This document shows positions 43,528 through 51,862 of a stretch of DNA of 64,000 nt, piece after piece (within the stretch, counting starts at the first letter, position 1; each line of letters starts with the position of its first letter). Both the position numbers and the translations under genes were made by a program. The notes under the pieces were generated by a model. The model did not search any database. It was given only the letters and a program-made list of their open reading frames with translations, and was not told the DNA's origin. The DNA is from VAZQ01 sp035263865 (GTDB lineage Bacteria; Pseudomonadota; Alphaproteobacteria; Rhizobiales; Xanthobacteraceae). Where the stretch lies: positions 1 through 64,000 of the forward strand of contig DATFQX010000214.1 of NCBI GenBank assembly GCA_035263865.1, written 5' to 3'.

Positions 43528-43689
43528 TCACTGAACTGTGCCGTGCGCCCATGAGCGAGGAAAAGCATCGCCGGGAATATCGTCACCAGCGATCCAAGGG
43601 ATGCTCTTGGGGAGAGCCCCATCCGTTTCCATGAACTCTTTCACGGCAATCCAAGCGGTTTCGAAGGGAATATACAGTCCGATCGGCAT
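43528..43689 (-). CDS. Possible small hypothetical protein
   Basis: A 53-residue ORF, MPIGLYIPFETAWIAVKEFM at the N-terminus, with balanced amino-acid use unlike the Arg-rich shadows around it. The ribosome site is weak. No family is recognised, and the flanking sequence has no other coding candidate. It could be a chance ORF. Confidence 0.3.
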   Translation of the reverse strand: MPIGLYIPFETAWIAVKEFMETDGALPKSIPWIAGDDIPGDAFPRSWAHGTVQ

Positions 43690-43838
43690 GAGACCGCCAT
43701 GCAGCGTGAGCAACCCCAGCTGTCAGCGCCGTCCCGGAGGCGCTAAAAAATAGCGCCGCAGCTCGGTTGGCGCGGGCCAGCCAGGCCCATCAAAGACGTC
43801 GAACTGCAAGACGCGCGCCGTCCCCAGAAAGCCGCGGC

Positions 43839-44141
43839 TCAGCTCGGGCGCGAGGGGCGTACCACCTTGCGCGTGGGCTTGTCCCGCCACTGGCAGCCGT
43901 AGGGCCACGGCTCCTGCGGACAGGCCCAGCTGAGCGGCCGCGATTTGACGGTGGGAATGGCGAGGCGATCGCTTTTCGCCCCGGTTGCGGGATTCGTCCC
44001 GGTTGCCGCATTCGCTTCCGGGCGCCCCGTGACGGGACTCATCGGCGGCGGCCTTTCGTCGGGATTGGCGGCAAGCGCCGTCACCACGGCAGCGCCGATG
44101 GCGAACGCGACGAAGCCCCCTGCGAGCCTGGACACGGACAT
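43839..44141 (-). CDS. Hypothetical exported protein with CPxxPWPYGCQW motif
   Basis: A 100-residue protein: signal peptide (MSVSRLAGGFVAFAIGAAVV, cleavage near ALA), Pro/Ala-rich linker, then SRPLSWACPQEPWPYGCQWR and a basic C-terminus. The two Cys could form one disulfide. The motif resembles small exported proteins I recall from Bradyrhizobium; function unknown. The start at 44141 begins the signal peptide; the longer in-frame reading to 44231 places 30 polar residues ahead. Confidence 0.55.
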   Translation of the reverse strand: MSVSRLAGGFVAFAIGAAVVTALAANPDERPPPMSPVTGRPEANAATGTNPATGAKSDRLAIPTVKSRPLSWACPQEPWPYGCQWRDKPTRKVVRPSRPS

Positions 44142-44256
44142 GCGACCCACCCAGCCGCTCGTTAGTCGGCCCGGCGCAGCAAAAGGTTCATGCATGCGAG
44201 GCGTTTTCCCCAATCTGCGGCAAGGTGCCACGTGCGATATGGCTCAAGCGCGCGAC

Positions 44257-44445
44257 CTAGCGCCTCCTGGGAAGCGTCCGGCGTTCGTTGAGTGCCGCTT
44301 GAGTGTAGTCCAACTGGTCGGCGAGCCGGCGCCACTGCTTGGCGAGATTGAGCAAAATTCGCGTGTGCTCGGGGGTATCGGCCGTTTTGGCCAGCTCCTC
44401 GCATCGCGCTGCGTGCGCACGACATTCTTTCGGATCGCCGGGCAT
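44257..44445 (-). CDS. Small conserved Rhizobiales-type protein
   Basis: A 62-residue helical protein beginning MPGDPKECRAHAARCEELAK with a second conserved helix (HTRILLNLAKQWRRLADQLD). The spaced Cys residues and two-helix pattern are typical of a small, abundant family of uncharacterised Hyphomicrobiales proteins. The divergent gene at 44680 encodes a protein of the same general type, which supports both. Confidence 0.65.
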   Translation of the reverse strand: MPGDPKECRAHAARCEELAKTADTPEHTRILLNLAKQWRRLADQLDYTQAALNERRTLPRRR

Positions 44446-44679
44446 AGCGCCAACCCTTGCGCCACACTCCATACTCGCAAAAGGCAGATGGTTGCCCCCA
44501 ATTTCAAGCCCCGAAATCGATCGGTGGGACCGCTTTTCCGGTGCGAACGGGGCGCGCGGAAGTAGGACAGCCGGGGGGGGGCCGCCGAACGGACCGGATT
44601 TCGTTCATCGAGGGCCGATGCAGGGAACAAACAGCAGGGGAACGAGGTTTACGCCAGTTGGGGCACGAGAGGGTCCGTC

Positions 44680-44931
44680 ATGGCAGACTACGAATCTCCG
44701 TCCGCGCGCTATCGGCGCCTCGCGGCCGAATGTCTTGAAGTAGGCTCGACCTTTCCCCTCGGCGAGAGGCGCACCGTGCTGCTGCAGATGGCGCAAGTCT
44801 GGCAACGCCTGGCCGACGACTACCAGGGGAGCACGCCGCCGCTCATCCGCCCGGATGCGGGCGCCTCGCCAACGCTGCAGCAACAACAGCAATGCCAGCC
44901 CAAGGACGAAGACGAAAAACCCTCCGGATGA
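44680..44931 (+). CDS. Small conserved helical protein
   Basis: An 83-residue protein, SARYRRLAAECLEVGSTFPL then RRTVLLQMAQVWQRLADDYQ, two predicted helices followed by a Gln-run (QQQQQ) and an acidic, disordered tail. It shares the Cys-helix-W-x-x-L-A-D pattern of the protein encoded at 44257-44445. Function unknown. No ideal ribosome site (GGGTCCGTC precedes the ATG). Confidence 0.55.
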   Translation: MADYESPSARYRRLAAECLEVGSTFPLGERRTVLLQMAQVWQRLADDYQGSTPPLIRPDAGASPTLQQQQQCQPKDEDEKPSG

Positions 44932-45022
44932 CCGGCAATTCCGGCGACCGCGGTCACTATCTTCGTTCCGGGAAATGTCCCTGATTTGAAAATCAGGCCT
45001 AACTACTGCGTCGCAGCTACGG

Positions 45023-45224
45023 CTACGCGTCAAGCTCGCGGATGATGTGCTCGCGATGATCTTCGTGCATCTTTAACGTGGTGCGCAGCGTCGCCAGAAG
45101 CTCTTTCGCCAACGCGCTGTCATGGCCATCGCGCTCGAGCTCGGCGATGATCGCCAGCTGCTTTTCAATATGCCCTCGGCCTTCGGCAATGTGCCCGATC
45201 GGCCATCTTTAATTCTCGCTTCAA
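45023..45224 (-). pseudogene. Frameshifted small helical protein
   Basis: The downstream part in one frame reads HIAEGRGHIEKQLAIIAELE, RDGHDSALAKELLATLRTTL and KMHEDHREHIIRELDA, ending with TAG at 45023. This matches a common small rhizobial protein type. Upstream, LKRELKMADR lies in another frame (TTG at 45224, ATG at 45206). Removing one G from the CGGG at about 45194-45197 joins them as ADRHIAEG. In the correct frame a TAA stands just upstream, so no intact start exists. Confidence 0.65.
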
Positions 45225-45299
45225 CTGATCGCGGCGGCGGGGGTCCACGACCCTGTTTAACACAAAAGAGGGGGGTGGAGCGCCCGGAACTGGCGCGGC

Positions 45300-45534
45300 G
45301 CGACGCGGAGGCGAAGCGGGGGCGAACGCGCGGACACGTCAGCGCCGCGCGCTGCAGCGCCTGAATACACGCCACCGTCTTGCCGGCGCGGCGGTGCGTC
45401 ACGATGCAGGCGAAGCGCTCCCCTCGCGCATGGAAGCCGAAGAATTGCTCGCGCGCGCGGTAATCGAAGACGAGCTCCGGTGCCGGCGGCGGATTGGCCG
45501 TCGACGAGTCCGGTTGCGAATTTCGTGCCGTCAT
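45300..45534 (-). pseudogene. N-terminal fragment of a phage terminase large subunit
   Basis: The first 75 or so residues (LVFDYRAREQFFGFHARGER then FACIVTHRRAGKTVACIQAL) match the start of a phage terminase ATPase, with a Walker A-like HRRAGKT. After RPRFA at about 45309 the similarity stops and the frame turns into low-complexity sequence. The nuclease domain and most of the ATPase are missing, and no capsid or portal gene is nearby. A relic of a prophage. Confidence 0.7.
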
Positions 45535-45550
45535 CGCCGTGCTTTCGCTC

Positions 45551-45718
45551 CGCCCTCATGGTGAGGAGCCCTAAGCGCGTTTACGCGCGTCTTCGACGCG
45601 CTATGGCGTCTCGAACCATGAGGGCGGCCCGATTGCGGCGGCCACGCTTCGAGACGCCGCGCACGATGGGACAGATGCGCGCGGACGCGCTGTCGCCGTG
45701 CGGCTCCTCAGCGTGAGG
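45551..45718. repeat. Palindromic intergenic repeat
   Basis: A perfect 12-bp inverted repeat, CGCCCTCATGGT (45551-45562) / ACCATGAGGGCG (45615-45626), enclosing GCGCGT-rich sequence, followed by CCTCA-GCG-TGAGG (45706-45718). This is the style of the dispersed CCTCAT...ATGAGG intergenic elements of Bradyrhizobium-like genomes. Confidence 0.65.
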
Positions 45719-45770
45719 ACTGCCTTTGCGGGGCGGCTCCGTGCCGGATACTCTGACCCGCGGCGAAACA

Positions 45771-46060
45771 ATGGAGTATCTCGTTTTGAAAACGGCCGAG
45801 GAGCTGGTCAACGAAATCGGATTATCCGTGCAGCCACCGCGGGGCGTTGCCATCGTGCTGACCGAGGAGCCGGGAACGCAGCCCAATTGGGTTGCGGCTG
45901 CCGGGCCCATGGAAAACACGCTCACGGACAAGTTTTCGGAAAAGGTGGCCGAGCTTCGAAAGACCGATCCCCTCGTTGATTGGGGCGAAAAAGGCGAAAA
46001 CGAATTTCGTCGCGTCGTCAAATTTGCATCCGAAGGGGCGCAGAGACGATGCGGCTGGTT
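45771..46060 (+). pseudogene. Conserved small protein with disrupted 3' end
   Basis: From the ATG at 45771 the product MEYLVLKTAEELVNEIGLSV, RGVAIVLTEEPGTQPNWVAA and MENTLTDKFSEKVAELRKTD looks like a genuine soluble protein of about 95 residues. The frame then runs without stop through a dispersed repeat (46071-46096) and into the antisense of the ABC_sub_bind gene as far as 46712. That tail is read from unrelated DNA, so the native C-terminus appears to have been lost when the neighbouring cassette was inserted. No family is recognised. Confidence 0.5.
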
Positions 46061-46070
46061 CTTTCCCGCG

Positions 46071-46096
46071 TGTCCACTTGGCCCCGAAAGCAGACA
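46071..46096. repeat. Dispersed repeat, copy A
   Basis: Contains ACTTGGCCCCGAAAGCAGAC, an imperfect palindrome of the TGTCC-GCTT/AAGC-GGACA type. Near-copies occur at 53149-53186 and 54342-54380. It lies just downstream of the first ABC_sub_bind gene. Confidence 0.75.
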
Positions 46097-46181
46097 AAGC
46101 GGCAGCCGTCTCGGTAGATCAGCTTTGTGCCAGGAGCCGACTCATGCACTGCAACAAACGATGCGCACCGGTAGCAATGAT

Positions 46182-47165
46182 TTACTCGATCACCTCGTCG
46201 GCGCGGGCGAGCAGCGTAGGCGGGATGGTGAGACCGAGCATCCTGGCGGTCTGAGCGTTGATGGTCAGCTCGAACTTGCTCGCCTGCACGACCGGCAAGT
46301 CCGCAGGCCTCGCGCCCTTGAGGATGCGACCGGTATAAACGCCCATCTGACGATAGGCATCCGGCAGACTCGCTCCGTAGCTCATCAGCCCGCCGATTTC
46401 GGTATATTGACGCCCCGGATATGTCGCGGGGACCGCGCGGTACGCAGTCAGTTGAACCAGTTGAACACGTCGGGCAGTGAGGAAGGGGCTGCTGCCGACG
46501 AAGAGCGCGTCGGGTCGCTCACGCACAAGAGTCGCGAAGGCTGCATCGATCTCGCCACTGGTGTTAGCGTTGAGGACCTGGATTTGCAGCCCCATGGCGC
46601 GAGCCGCGGTTTCAATGTCTCTCAGCGTGGCCGCAGTAATCGAAGTATTGTCCGGATTGACGAGCACGGCAACGCGAGTTGCCCCAGACATCAGCTCACG
46701 CAGGAGTTCTAGGCGCTTTGCAGCCAACTCGAGTGAGACGAAATTGGTCCCCGTCAGGTTGCCGCCCGGCCGCGCGAGGCTGGCAACAAGACCAAGCGTG
46801 ACCGGGTCTTCGGCTACACCGAACACAATCGGGATCGTTATCGTTGCCGCCTTGGCCGCGAACGTTGCAGGGGGAGCGTTGGCGACGATCACGGCGACCC
46901 GCTGGCGAACCAATTCGGCCGCCAGCTGCGGCAGTCGATCGATTTGACTCTCGGCCCAGCGGTATTCGATCGCCACGTTTTCGCCCTCGACATAGCCGGT
47001 CTCCTTCAGGCCCTGGCGAAATGCGCGCAGACGGTCCACGAACGAGTCTGGCGATGTGGAGTCGAGAAACCCGATCACTGGGATGACTGGCTGCTGGGCG
47101 TCCGCGGCGAGCGGCCATCCCGCTACACCGCTGCCTAGAAGCGTGATGAATTCCCGCCGCCTCAT
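46182..47165 (-). CDS. ABC_sub_bind-type transporter substrate-binding protein
   Basis: A 327-residue periplasmic protein of the ABC_sub_bind (DUF534) family. The start at 47165 gives a Tat-like signal, MRRREFITLLGSGVAGWPLA, followed by PVIPVIGFLDSTSPDSFVDR and LRAFRQGLKETGYVEGENVA, central GNLTGTNFVSLELAAKRLEL, and the characteristic C-terminus GLTIPPTLLARADEVIE. No permease or ATPase gene is adjacent; such orphan genes are multi-copy in Bradyrhizobium relatives. It is bordered by dispersed repeat A at its 3' side and by degenerate related sequence (GTCCGGTTCGGCTCAAAAGC) near 47262-47281 upstream. Confidence 0.92.
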   Translation of the reverse strand: MRRREFITLLGSGVAGWPLAADAQQPVIPVIGFLDSTSPDSFVDRLRAFRQGLKETGYVEGENVAIEYRWAESQIDRLPQLAAELVRQRVAVIVANAPPATFAAKAATITIPIVFGVAEDPVTLGLVASLARPGGNLTGTNFVSLELAAKRLELLRELMSGATRVAVLVNPDNTSITAATLRDIETAARAMGLQIQVLNANTSGEIDAAFATLVRERPDALFVGSSPFLTARRVQLVQLTAYRAVPATYPGRQYTEIGGLMSYGASLPDAYRQMGVYTGRILKGARPADLPVVQASKFELTINAQTARMLGLTIPPTLLARADEVIE

Positions 47166-47398
47166 GAGCTTTCCCCAAGGCCAATGGTCACGAACCAAGC
47201 ATACCAGGTCTTGGAGAGGGTTCAGAACCGTGCGTCGCACCAAAAAAACGGCGCCTGATGTCCGGTTCGGCTCAAAAGCAGCGCGGCCAACCGACCCGAC
47301 CGCTCCAGCTAAGTCCGGTTCGCCTTTCACAGCTGACGTAAATTCGCGCAATATGGCGCGCACTGCCAAAGGGAACACGCAGCCACGAAGAGGACGTC

Positions 47399-48379
47399 AT
47401 GACGATTCGCGTCGCCGCGATCGAGGTTAGCCATTGGCATGCGCTCAACGATGCCGCGTACCTGCGTCATCTCATCGCCATGCCGGACGTGGAGCTGGTC
47501 GCCATCCAGGACTTCGACGGCGGTCTTGTCGCAAAACGCGCCGCCGAGCTGGGGAGCCCGCCAACCTTCACGGATTACCGAAAGATGCTAGCGACGACCC
47601 GTCCAAACTTCGTCGTGGCGCTGGGACGGCACTGCCAAATGGCCCAGATCGCCCACGACCTGCTCGATCTGGGTTATCCCTTCCTGATGGAGAAGCCGAT
47701 GGGGATAAGCGCGCGAGAAGTGGAGGCGGTCGCCGCCAAGGCAGCTCGGCTCAATGCGTTCGTCGCTGTGCCGCTGGCGCAGCGCTACGGGCCCTTCGCC
47801 GCACGCGCCGGCGAGCTGCTCGCGGCGGGGCGCCTCGGCCCGCTGTCGCACATCTACGTTCGGATCAACCGGCCGGGCCCGGCACGCTACCAAGCCTGGG
47901 ATTGCGCCTGGATGCTCGATCCTGCGCAGGCCGGCGGCGGATGCCTGCGAAACCTGTGCCCGCACGGCTTGGATATGTTCCTTCACCTGACCGGCGAGGA
48001 GGCGCAAGTGACCGGCGCGCAACTCAGCCGTCGCGCGCATGAACACCCGGTTGAAGACTACGCATCGGTAACCGTGCGCTCGGCGAGCGGCATTCTCGGT
48101 ACCGTCGAGGTCGGAAATGGCTTCCCCCGTGACGGGACCGACGGCGAGTGGAAGATCGCAGGCCGCGACGCCATCCTCACGATGAAGGACGGGATCATGA
48201 AGCTCGCGACTGCCAATGGCGACGAGATCTTCCCGAGCGCGAGCGCCACACCGCTCTATTTCACTGCTCTGCGCGATGCGCTCGACCGCTGGCAGCGAGG
48301 CGAAGCGCCAAAGATCAGCGTGCACGACTGCGCGCGGGTCGTTCGGTTGATCGACCAAGCGTACGCGCGCGCAGGGTGA
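47399..48379 (+). CDS. Gfo/Idh/MocA-family oxidoreductase
   Basis: A 326-residue NAD(P)-dependent sugar/cyclitol dehydrogenase type. It has an N-terminal Rossmann domain (IRVAAIEVSHWHALNDAAYL, where the usual GxGxxG is degenerate), LMEKPMGISAREVEAVAAKA with the catalytic-Lys EKP motif, and a C-terminal α/β domain with a His/Asp region (CPHGLDMFLHLTGEEAQV). AAGAGGA precedes the start. It is 26 bp upstream of an SDR gene; together they suggest oxidation of a polyol or sugar. Substrate unknown. Confidence 0.87.
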   Translation: MTIRVAAIEVSHWHALNDAAYLRHLIAMPDVELVAIQDFDGGLVAKRAAELGSPPTFTDYRKMLATTRPNFVVALGRHCQMAQIAHDLLDLGYPFLMEKPMGISAREVEAVAAKAARLNAFVAVPLAQRYGPFAARAGELLAAGRLGPLSHIYVRINRPGPARYQAWDCAWMLDPAQAGGGCLRNLCPHGLDMFLHLTGEEAQVTGAQLSRRAHEHPVEDYASVTVRSASGILGTVEVGNGFPRDGTDGEWKIAGRDAILTMKDGIMKLATANGDEIFPSASATPLYFTALRDALDRWQRGEAPKISVHDCARVVRLIDQAYARAG

Positions 48380-48405
48380 CCCGATCCGTCCTATGAAAAG
48401 GCAAC

Positions 48406-49185
48406 ATGATGGAATGGCGCAACCAAGTGGCGGTGGTGACGGGCGGTGGCCGCGGTATCGGCCGAGCAACGGCGCGGCTCCTGGCGCAACGGGGCGCCGC
48501 AGTGTGCGTGAACCATGCGGTGCATGCCGATGCCGCCGAGGCCCTGGTCGGCGAGATTGTGGCCGCGGGCGGACGGGCTATCGCGGTAGCGGCAGACGTC
48601 GCCGAGATGGCCGCGGTCGGGGCGATGGTCGCCCGCACCGAAGCAGAGCTCGGTCCGGTGACTATCCTGGTGAACAACGCCGGCGTGAGTTGGCAGGGCA
48701 CGCTGGATACCTATGATCCTGAGCAGGTCGCCCGCATGCGCCAAGTCAACGTGGACGGCCTGATCCACGCCACGCGCGCGGTGATCGGGAGCATGCGGGC
48801 GCAGCGCTACGGCCGGATCGTCAACGTGGCCTCGATCGCGGGGATCGGCACGGCGCTCTCGGGGAATGCGTTTTATGCGGCAACGAAGGCGGAGGTGCTG
48901 ATTCTCACGCGGCGCTTTGCTATGGAGCTCGGCCAGCATGGCATCAGCGTGAACGCCGTGGCGCCGGGATTCGTCCGCACCGACATGACGCAGCGCGGCC
49001 GCGGCGCAGCAGACTGGCCGGGGACGGCGAAAAACTTCGCCGCACGAGCGATGATGGGCCGTATCGGTGAACCTGAAGACATTGCCAATGCGGTGGTGTT
49101 CCTAGCGTCGCCGGAGTCAGGTTGGATTACGGCACAGGTGCTGACGGTGGACGGTGGACGGATGGACTATATTGGTCACGGTTAG
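48406..49185 (+). CDS. Short-chain dehydrogenase/reductase (FabG-like)
   Basis: A 259-residue classical SDR: VTGGGRGIGRATARLLAQRG for the cofactor, NNAGVSWQG, catalytic Ser/Tyr/Lys in NVASIAGIGT and FYAATKAEV, and a C-terminal AQVLTVDGGRMDYIG. Two adjacent ATGs (48406, 48409) are possible starts. Co-directional with the Gfo/Idh/MocA gene 26 bp upstream, so probably a two-gene catabolic unit. Confidence 0.9.
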   Translation: MMEWRNQVAVVTGGGRGIGRATARLLAQRGAAVCVNHAVHADAAEALVGEIVAAGGRAIAVAADVAEMAAVGAMVARTEAELGPVTILVNNAGVSWQGTLDTYDPEQVARMRQVNVDGLIHATRAVIGSMRAQRYGRIVNVASIAGIGTALSGNAFYAATKAEVLILTRRFAMELGQHGISVNAVAPGFVRTDMTQRGRGAADWPGTAKNFAARAMMGRIGEPEDIANAVVFLASPESGWITAQVLTVDGGRMDYIGHG

Positions 49186-49285
49186 ATCGGACGCTGCACA
49201 GATGGCGACCGTCGCCGCTCGCTACTGAGCCTTTGCGGACTATCTCGCAAGCGCCTGTCCTAAGCCCAACCTCAAGCTCAACGAC

Positions 49286-49305
49286 CGATGCCCCGCGGGG
49301 CATCG
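49286..49305. repeat. Perfect 20-bp palindrome
   Basis: CGATGCCCCGCGGGGCATCG, fully self-complementary, in the 237-bp gap between the SDR and the L,D-transpeptidase gene. No T-run follows on either side, so it is more likely an operator or REP-like site than a terminator. Confidence 0.7.
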
Positions 49306-49422
49306 TGCCGCTGCACTCCGTTTGTCAGCATCATTTGCGGAAACCTGGTCTGGATTTGCCCTACGAAAGCCATCGACTACACGCATTCAGATAGGAGAGA
49401 TTCCACGTCGGGGGCTGTAGCA

Positions 49423-50541
49423 ATGATCCGCGCCACGGTGGTCCGTGCGCTTGTGCTGGCGGCGGCTTTTGCCGCGGCATTGACGCCGGTCACGTCCCTT
49501 GGCGAAGAGAGCAATCAGTTGCCGGCCAGAGCAACAAAGGAGTTGCCGCCCGAGCTGATCTCGCTGCTTCGACAAAAGAAGATGCCGAAACATTCGCCGA
49601 TCCTTGTGCGCATTTTCAAGGAAGAGGCGGAGCTCGAAGTCTGGAAGCAGGACACCAGCGGCCATTTCCAGCTCCTCAAGATTTTTCCGATCTGTCGGTG
49701 GTCGGGCGATCTTGGGCCGAAGTTGCATGAGGGCGACCGTCAGGCTCCGGAGGGGTTCTATACAGTTACGCCCGAGTTGATGAATCCCAATTCCAACTAC
49801 TATCTTGCGATGAACATGGGCTTCCCCAACAGCTTCGACAAAGCGAACAACCGCAACGGCAGCCTGCTCATGATCCACGGCGACTGCTCGTCGAGCGGTT
49901 GCTATGCCATGACCGACGAACAGATAAGCGAGATCTATGCGCTGGCGCGCGACTCACTCCTCGGCCGGCCGTCATTCCAGGTCCAGGCCTATCCGTTCCG
50001 CTTGACGCCGGCGAATCTGGCGCGGCATCGAACTCATCCGCAGTTGGCCTTCTGGAAGATGCTCAAGATCGGCAACGATCACTTCGAGGCGACGCATCTC
50101 GAACCCAAGGTGGATGTGTGTAATCGCCTCTATGTATTCGATGCGCAAGCTGCCCCGAATTCGCCGAATCCTCTTGTGTTCAATCCCACCGGCAAATGCC
50201 CCGCCTTTGTCGTGAATCCGAAAATCGCGCGGCGGGCGCTGGAGAAACAACGCGCCGACGAGGTCAAATACGCGCAATTGCTTAAAGACGAGGTGCCAGC
50301 CGCCTCAATCTACAGCGGACTCGACGGCGGAATGAATGAGGTTTTCCTCGCACGGTTTCCGGGCAGAGTGACGCTTGCGAAAGTGATGCCGTATGCGTCT
50401 TACCTGCCGCAACTGCCGGCGGTCCCCTGGGTCGACAACGATGGTTCGTTGACGAGTAAATGGTTTGGCACCTTGTTCTCGCCGACCCAATTGGGTTGCG
50501 AGGTGTCCGATCAGGTAGGTGGCGGCATCTTCTGCTCGTGA
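49423..50541 (+). CDS. L,D-transpeptidase-like protein (YafK/YkuD family), exported
   Basis: A 372-residue protein with a signal peptide (about residues 1-27, MIRATVVRALVLAAAFAAAL). The YkuD catalytic domain spans about 60-200: FKEEAELEVWKQDTSGHFQL, GDLGPKLHEGDRQAPEGFY and the active-site LLMIHGDCSSSGCYAM, where the last Cys is the likely nucleophile. The C-terminal half has no named domain. It probably cross-links or modifies peptidoglycan in the periplasm. The start at 49423 places the signal at the N-terminus; the longer reading from 49288 crosses the palindrome. Confidence 0.87.
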   Translation: MIRATVVRALVLAAAFAAALTPVTSLGEESNQLPARATKELPPELISLLRQKKMPKHSPILVRIFKEEAELEVWKQDTSGHFQLLKIFPICRWSGDLGPKLHEGDRQAPEGFYTVTPELMNPNSNYYLAMNMGFPNSFDKANNRNGSLLMIHGDCSSSGCYAMTDEQISEIYALARDSLLGRPSFQVQAYPFRLTPANLARHRTHPQLAFWKMLKIGNDHFEATHLEPKVDVCNRLYVFDAQAAPNSPNPLVFNPTGKCPAFVVNPKIARRALEKQRADEVKYAQLLKDEVPAASIYSGLDGGMNEVFLARFPGRVTLAKVMPYASYLPQLPAVPWVDNDGSLTSKWFGTLFSPTQLGCEVSDQVGGGIFCS

Positions 50542-50841
50542 CGGCGACCCAACCGAGCAAATCCGCCGCTCAGGGCGTCCCAACTTGCCAGACCGCTTGC
50601 CAGCGACACGAAGTCGCGCCGGCTATGCGCTGATTGCGACCAATTTGCTGCGCCAGCAACGGTCATGGTTCTTCCGCCCAGTCGCGTGGTTGATGTAGTC
50701 TAATTCGAGCCTGGCCAGCGGGACGTGCCGAAGTCCCCTTTTTGGCGGCATGCTGATGCCATCGGCGGGCATCCCACTAAAGACCATCATTTGTGCGGTC
50801 TAGACCACGCTCGCATCATGCGCGTGCAAGGAAGGGTGCCA
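50542..50841. other. Gap without a gene
   Basis: 300 bp between the transpeptidase and a Bug gene. It contains a weak hairpin (GGGAC 50720-50724 / GTCCC 50733-50737) followed by CTTTTT, a possible terminator of plus-strand transcription, and GGAAGGG just before the Bug start. Nothing else is seen. Confidence 0.4.
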
Positions 50842-51819
50842 ATGAAACTTCCGCGTCGGAAATTTCTGCATCTGACGGCGGCCGCTGCTGCGCTGCCGGC
50901 CGTATCAGAGTTGGCGCGAGCGCAAGACTATCCGACGCGGCCGGTGCACTTGATCGTCGGCTTTGCCGCCGGCGGCACTACCGACATCACCGCGCGCCTG
51001 ATCGGTCAATGGCTGTCCGAGCGGCTCGGCCAGCAATTCGTCATCGAAAACCGGACCGGGGCAGCCACCAATATCGCCACCGAAGCCGTCGTGCGCGCGC
51101 CCGCGGACGGTTACACGCTGCTCCTCGTCACGGCGTCGAACGCGATCAACGCCACGCTCTATGACAAACTCGCTTTCAACTTCATGCGCGACATCGCACC
51201 GGTCGCGGGTATCATCCGCTACCCCCTTGTCATGCAGGTCAATCCATCGTTCCCGGCGAAGACCGTTGCCGAGTTCATCAGCTATGTGAAGTCCAATCCC
51301 GGCAAGATCAGCTACGGATCGGGCGGCGTCGGCACGTCGATCCATGTCGCCAGCGAGCTGTTCAAAATGATGGCCGGGGTCGACATGACCCATGTGCCTT
51401 ATCGCGGTGGCGCGCCCGCGATGACCGATCTGATGGCCGGACAGGTGCAGGTCGTCTTCAACCCCGTGCCTGAGTCGATGGAATTCATCAGAGCGGGCAA
51501 GCTACGTCCGCTCGCGGTGACGACCGCGACGCGTTCGGAGGTATTGCCCGACGTCCCGACCGTGGGCGAGTTCGTGCCTGGCTACGAAGCGAGCGCGCTG
51601 CAGGGCATTGGCGCGCCCAAGAAGACGCCCGCCGAAATCCTCGACAAGCTCAACAAGGAGATCAACGCGGGCCTTGTCGATCCCAAGTTGAAGGCGAGGT
51701 TTGCCGACCTTGGCGCTGCGGTGTTTCCTGGTTCTTCCTCCGACTTCGCCAAGTTCATGGCCGAAGAAACCGAGAAGTGGGCCAAGGTGATCGAGTTCTC
51801 AGGGGCCAAGGCGGATTGA
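50842..51819 (+). CDS. Bug-family solute-binding protein
   Basis: A 325-residue TctC-like protein with a twin-arginine-style signal (MKLPRRKFLHLTAAAAALPA), then YPTRPVHLIVGFAAGGTTDI, QQFVIENRTGAATNIATEAV and VRAPADGYTLLLVTA. GGAAGGG precedes the ATG at 50842. Strongly similar to the protein at 51863 and to that at 38040. The two genes at 50842 and 51863 are convergent, 43 bp apart, consistent with an inverted duplication. Confidence 0.93.
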   Translation: MKLPRRKFLHLTAAAAALPAVSELARAQDYPTRPVHLIVGFAAGGTTDITARLIGQWLSERLGQQFVIENRTGAATNIATEAVVRAPADGYTLLLVTASNAINATLYDKLAFNFMRDIAPVAGIIRYPLVMQVNPSFPAKTVAEFISYVKSNPGKISYGSGGVGTSIHVASELFKMMAGVDMTHVPYRGGAPAMTDLMAGQVQVVFNPVPESMEFIRAGKLRPLAVTTATRSEVLPDVPTVGEFVPGYEASALQGIGAPKKTPAEILDKLNKEINAGLVDPKLKARFADLGAAVFPGSSSDFAKFMAEETEKWAKVIEFSGAKAD

Positions 51820-51862
51820 TGCAGCCGACCTACATGTAATGTCGCCGCGGTGGATAGCGGCA

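Noticed and set aside
45726..46712. A 328-residue plus-strand ORF
   Set aside because: Only the first part (from 45771) looks like protein. The rest is read from a dispersed repeat and from the antisense of the ABC_sub_bind gene.
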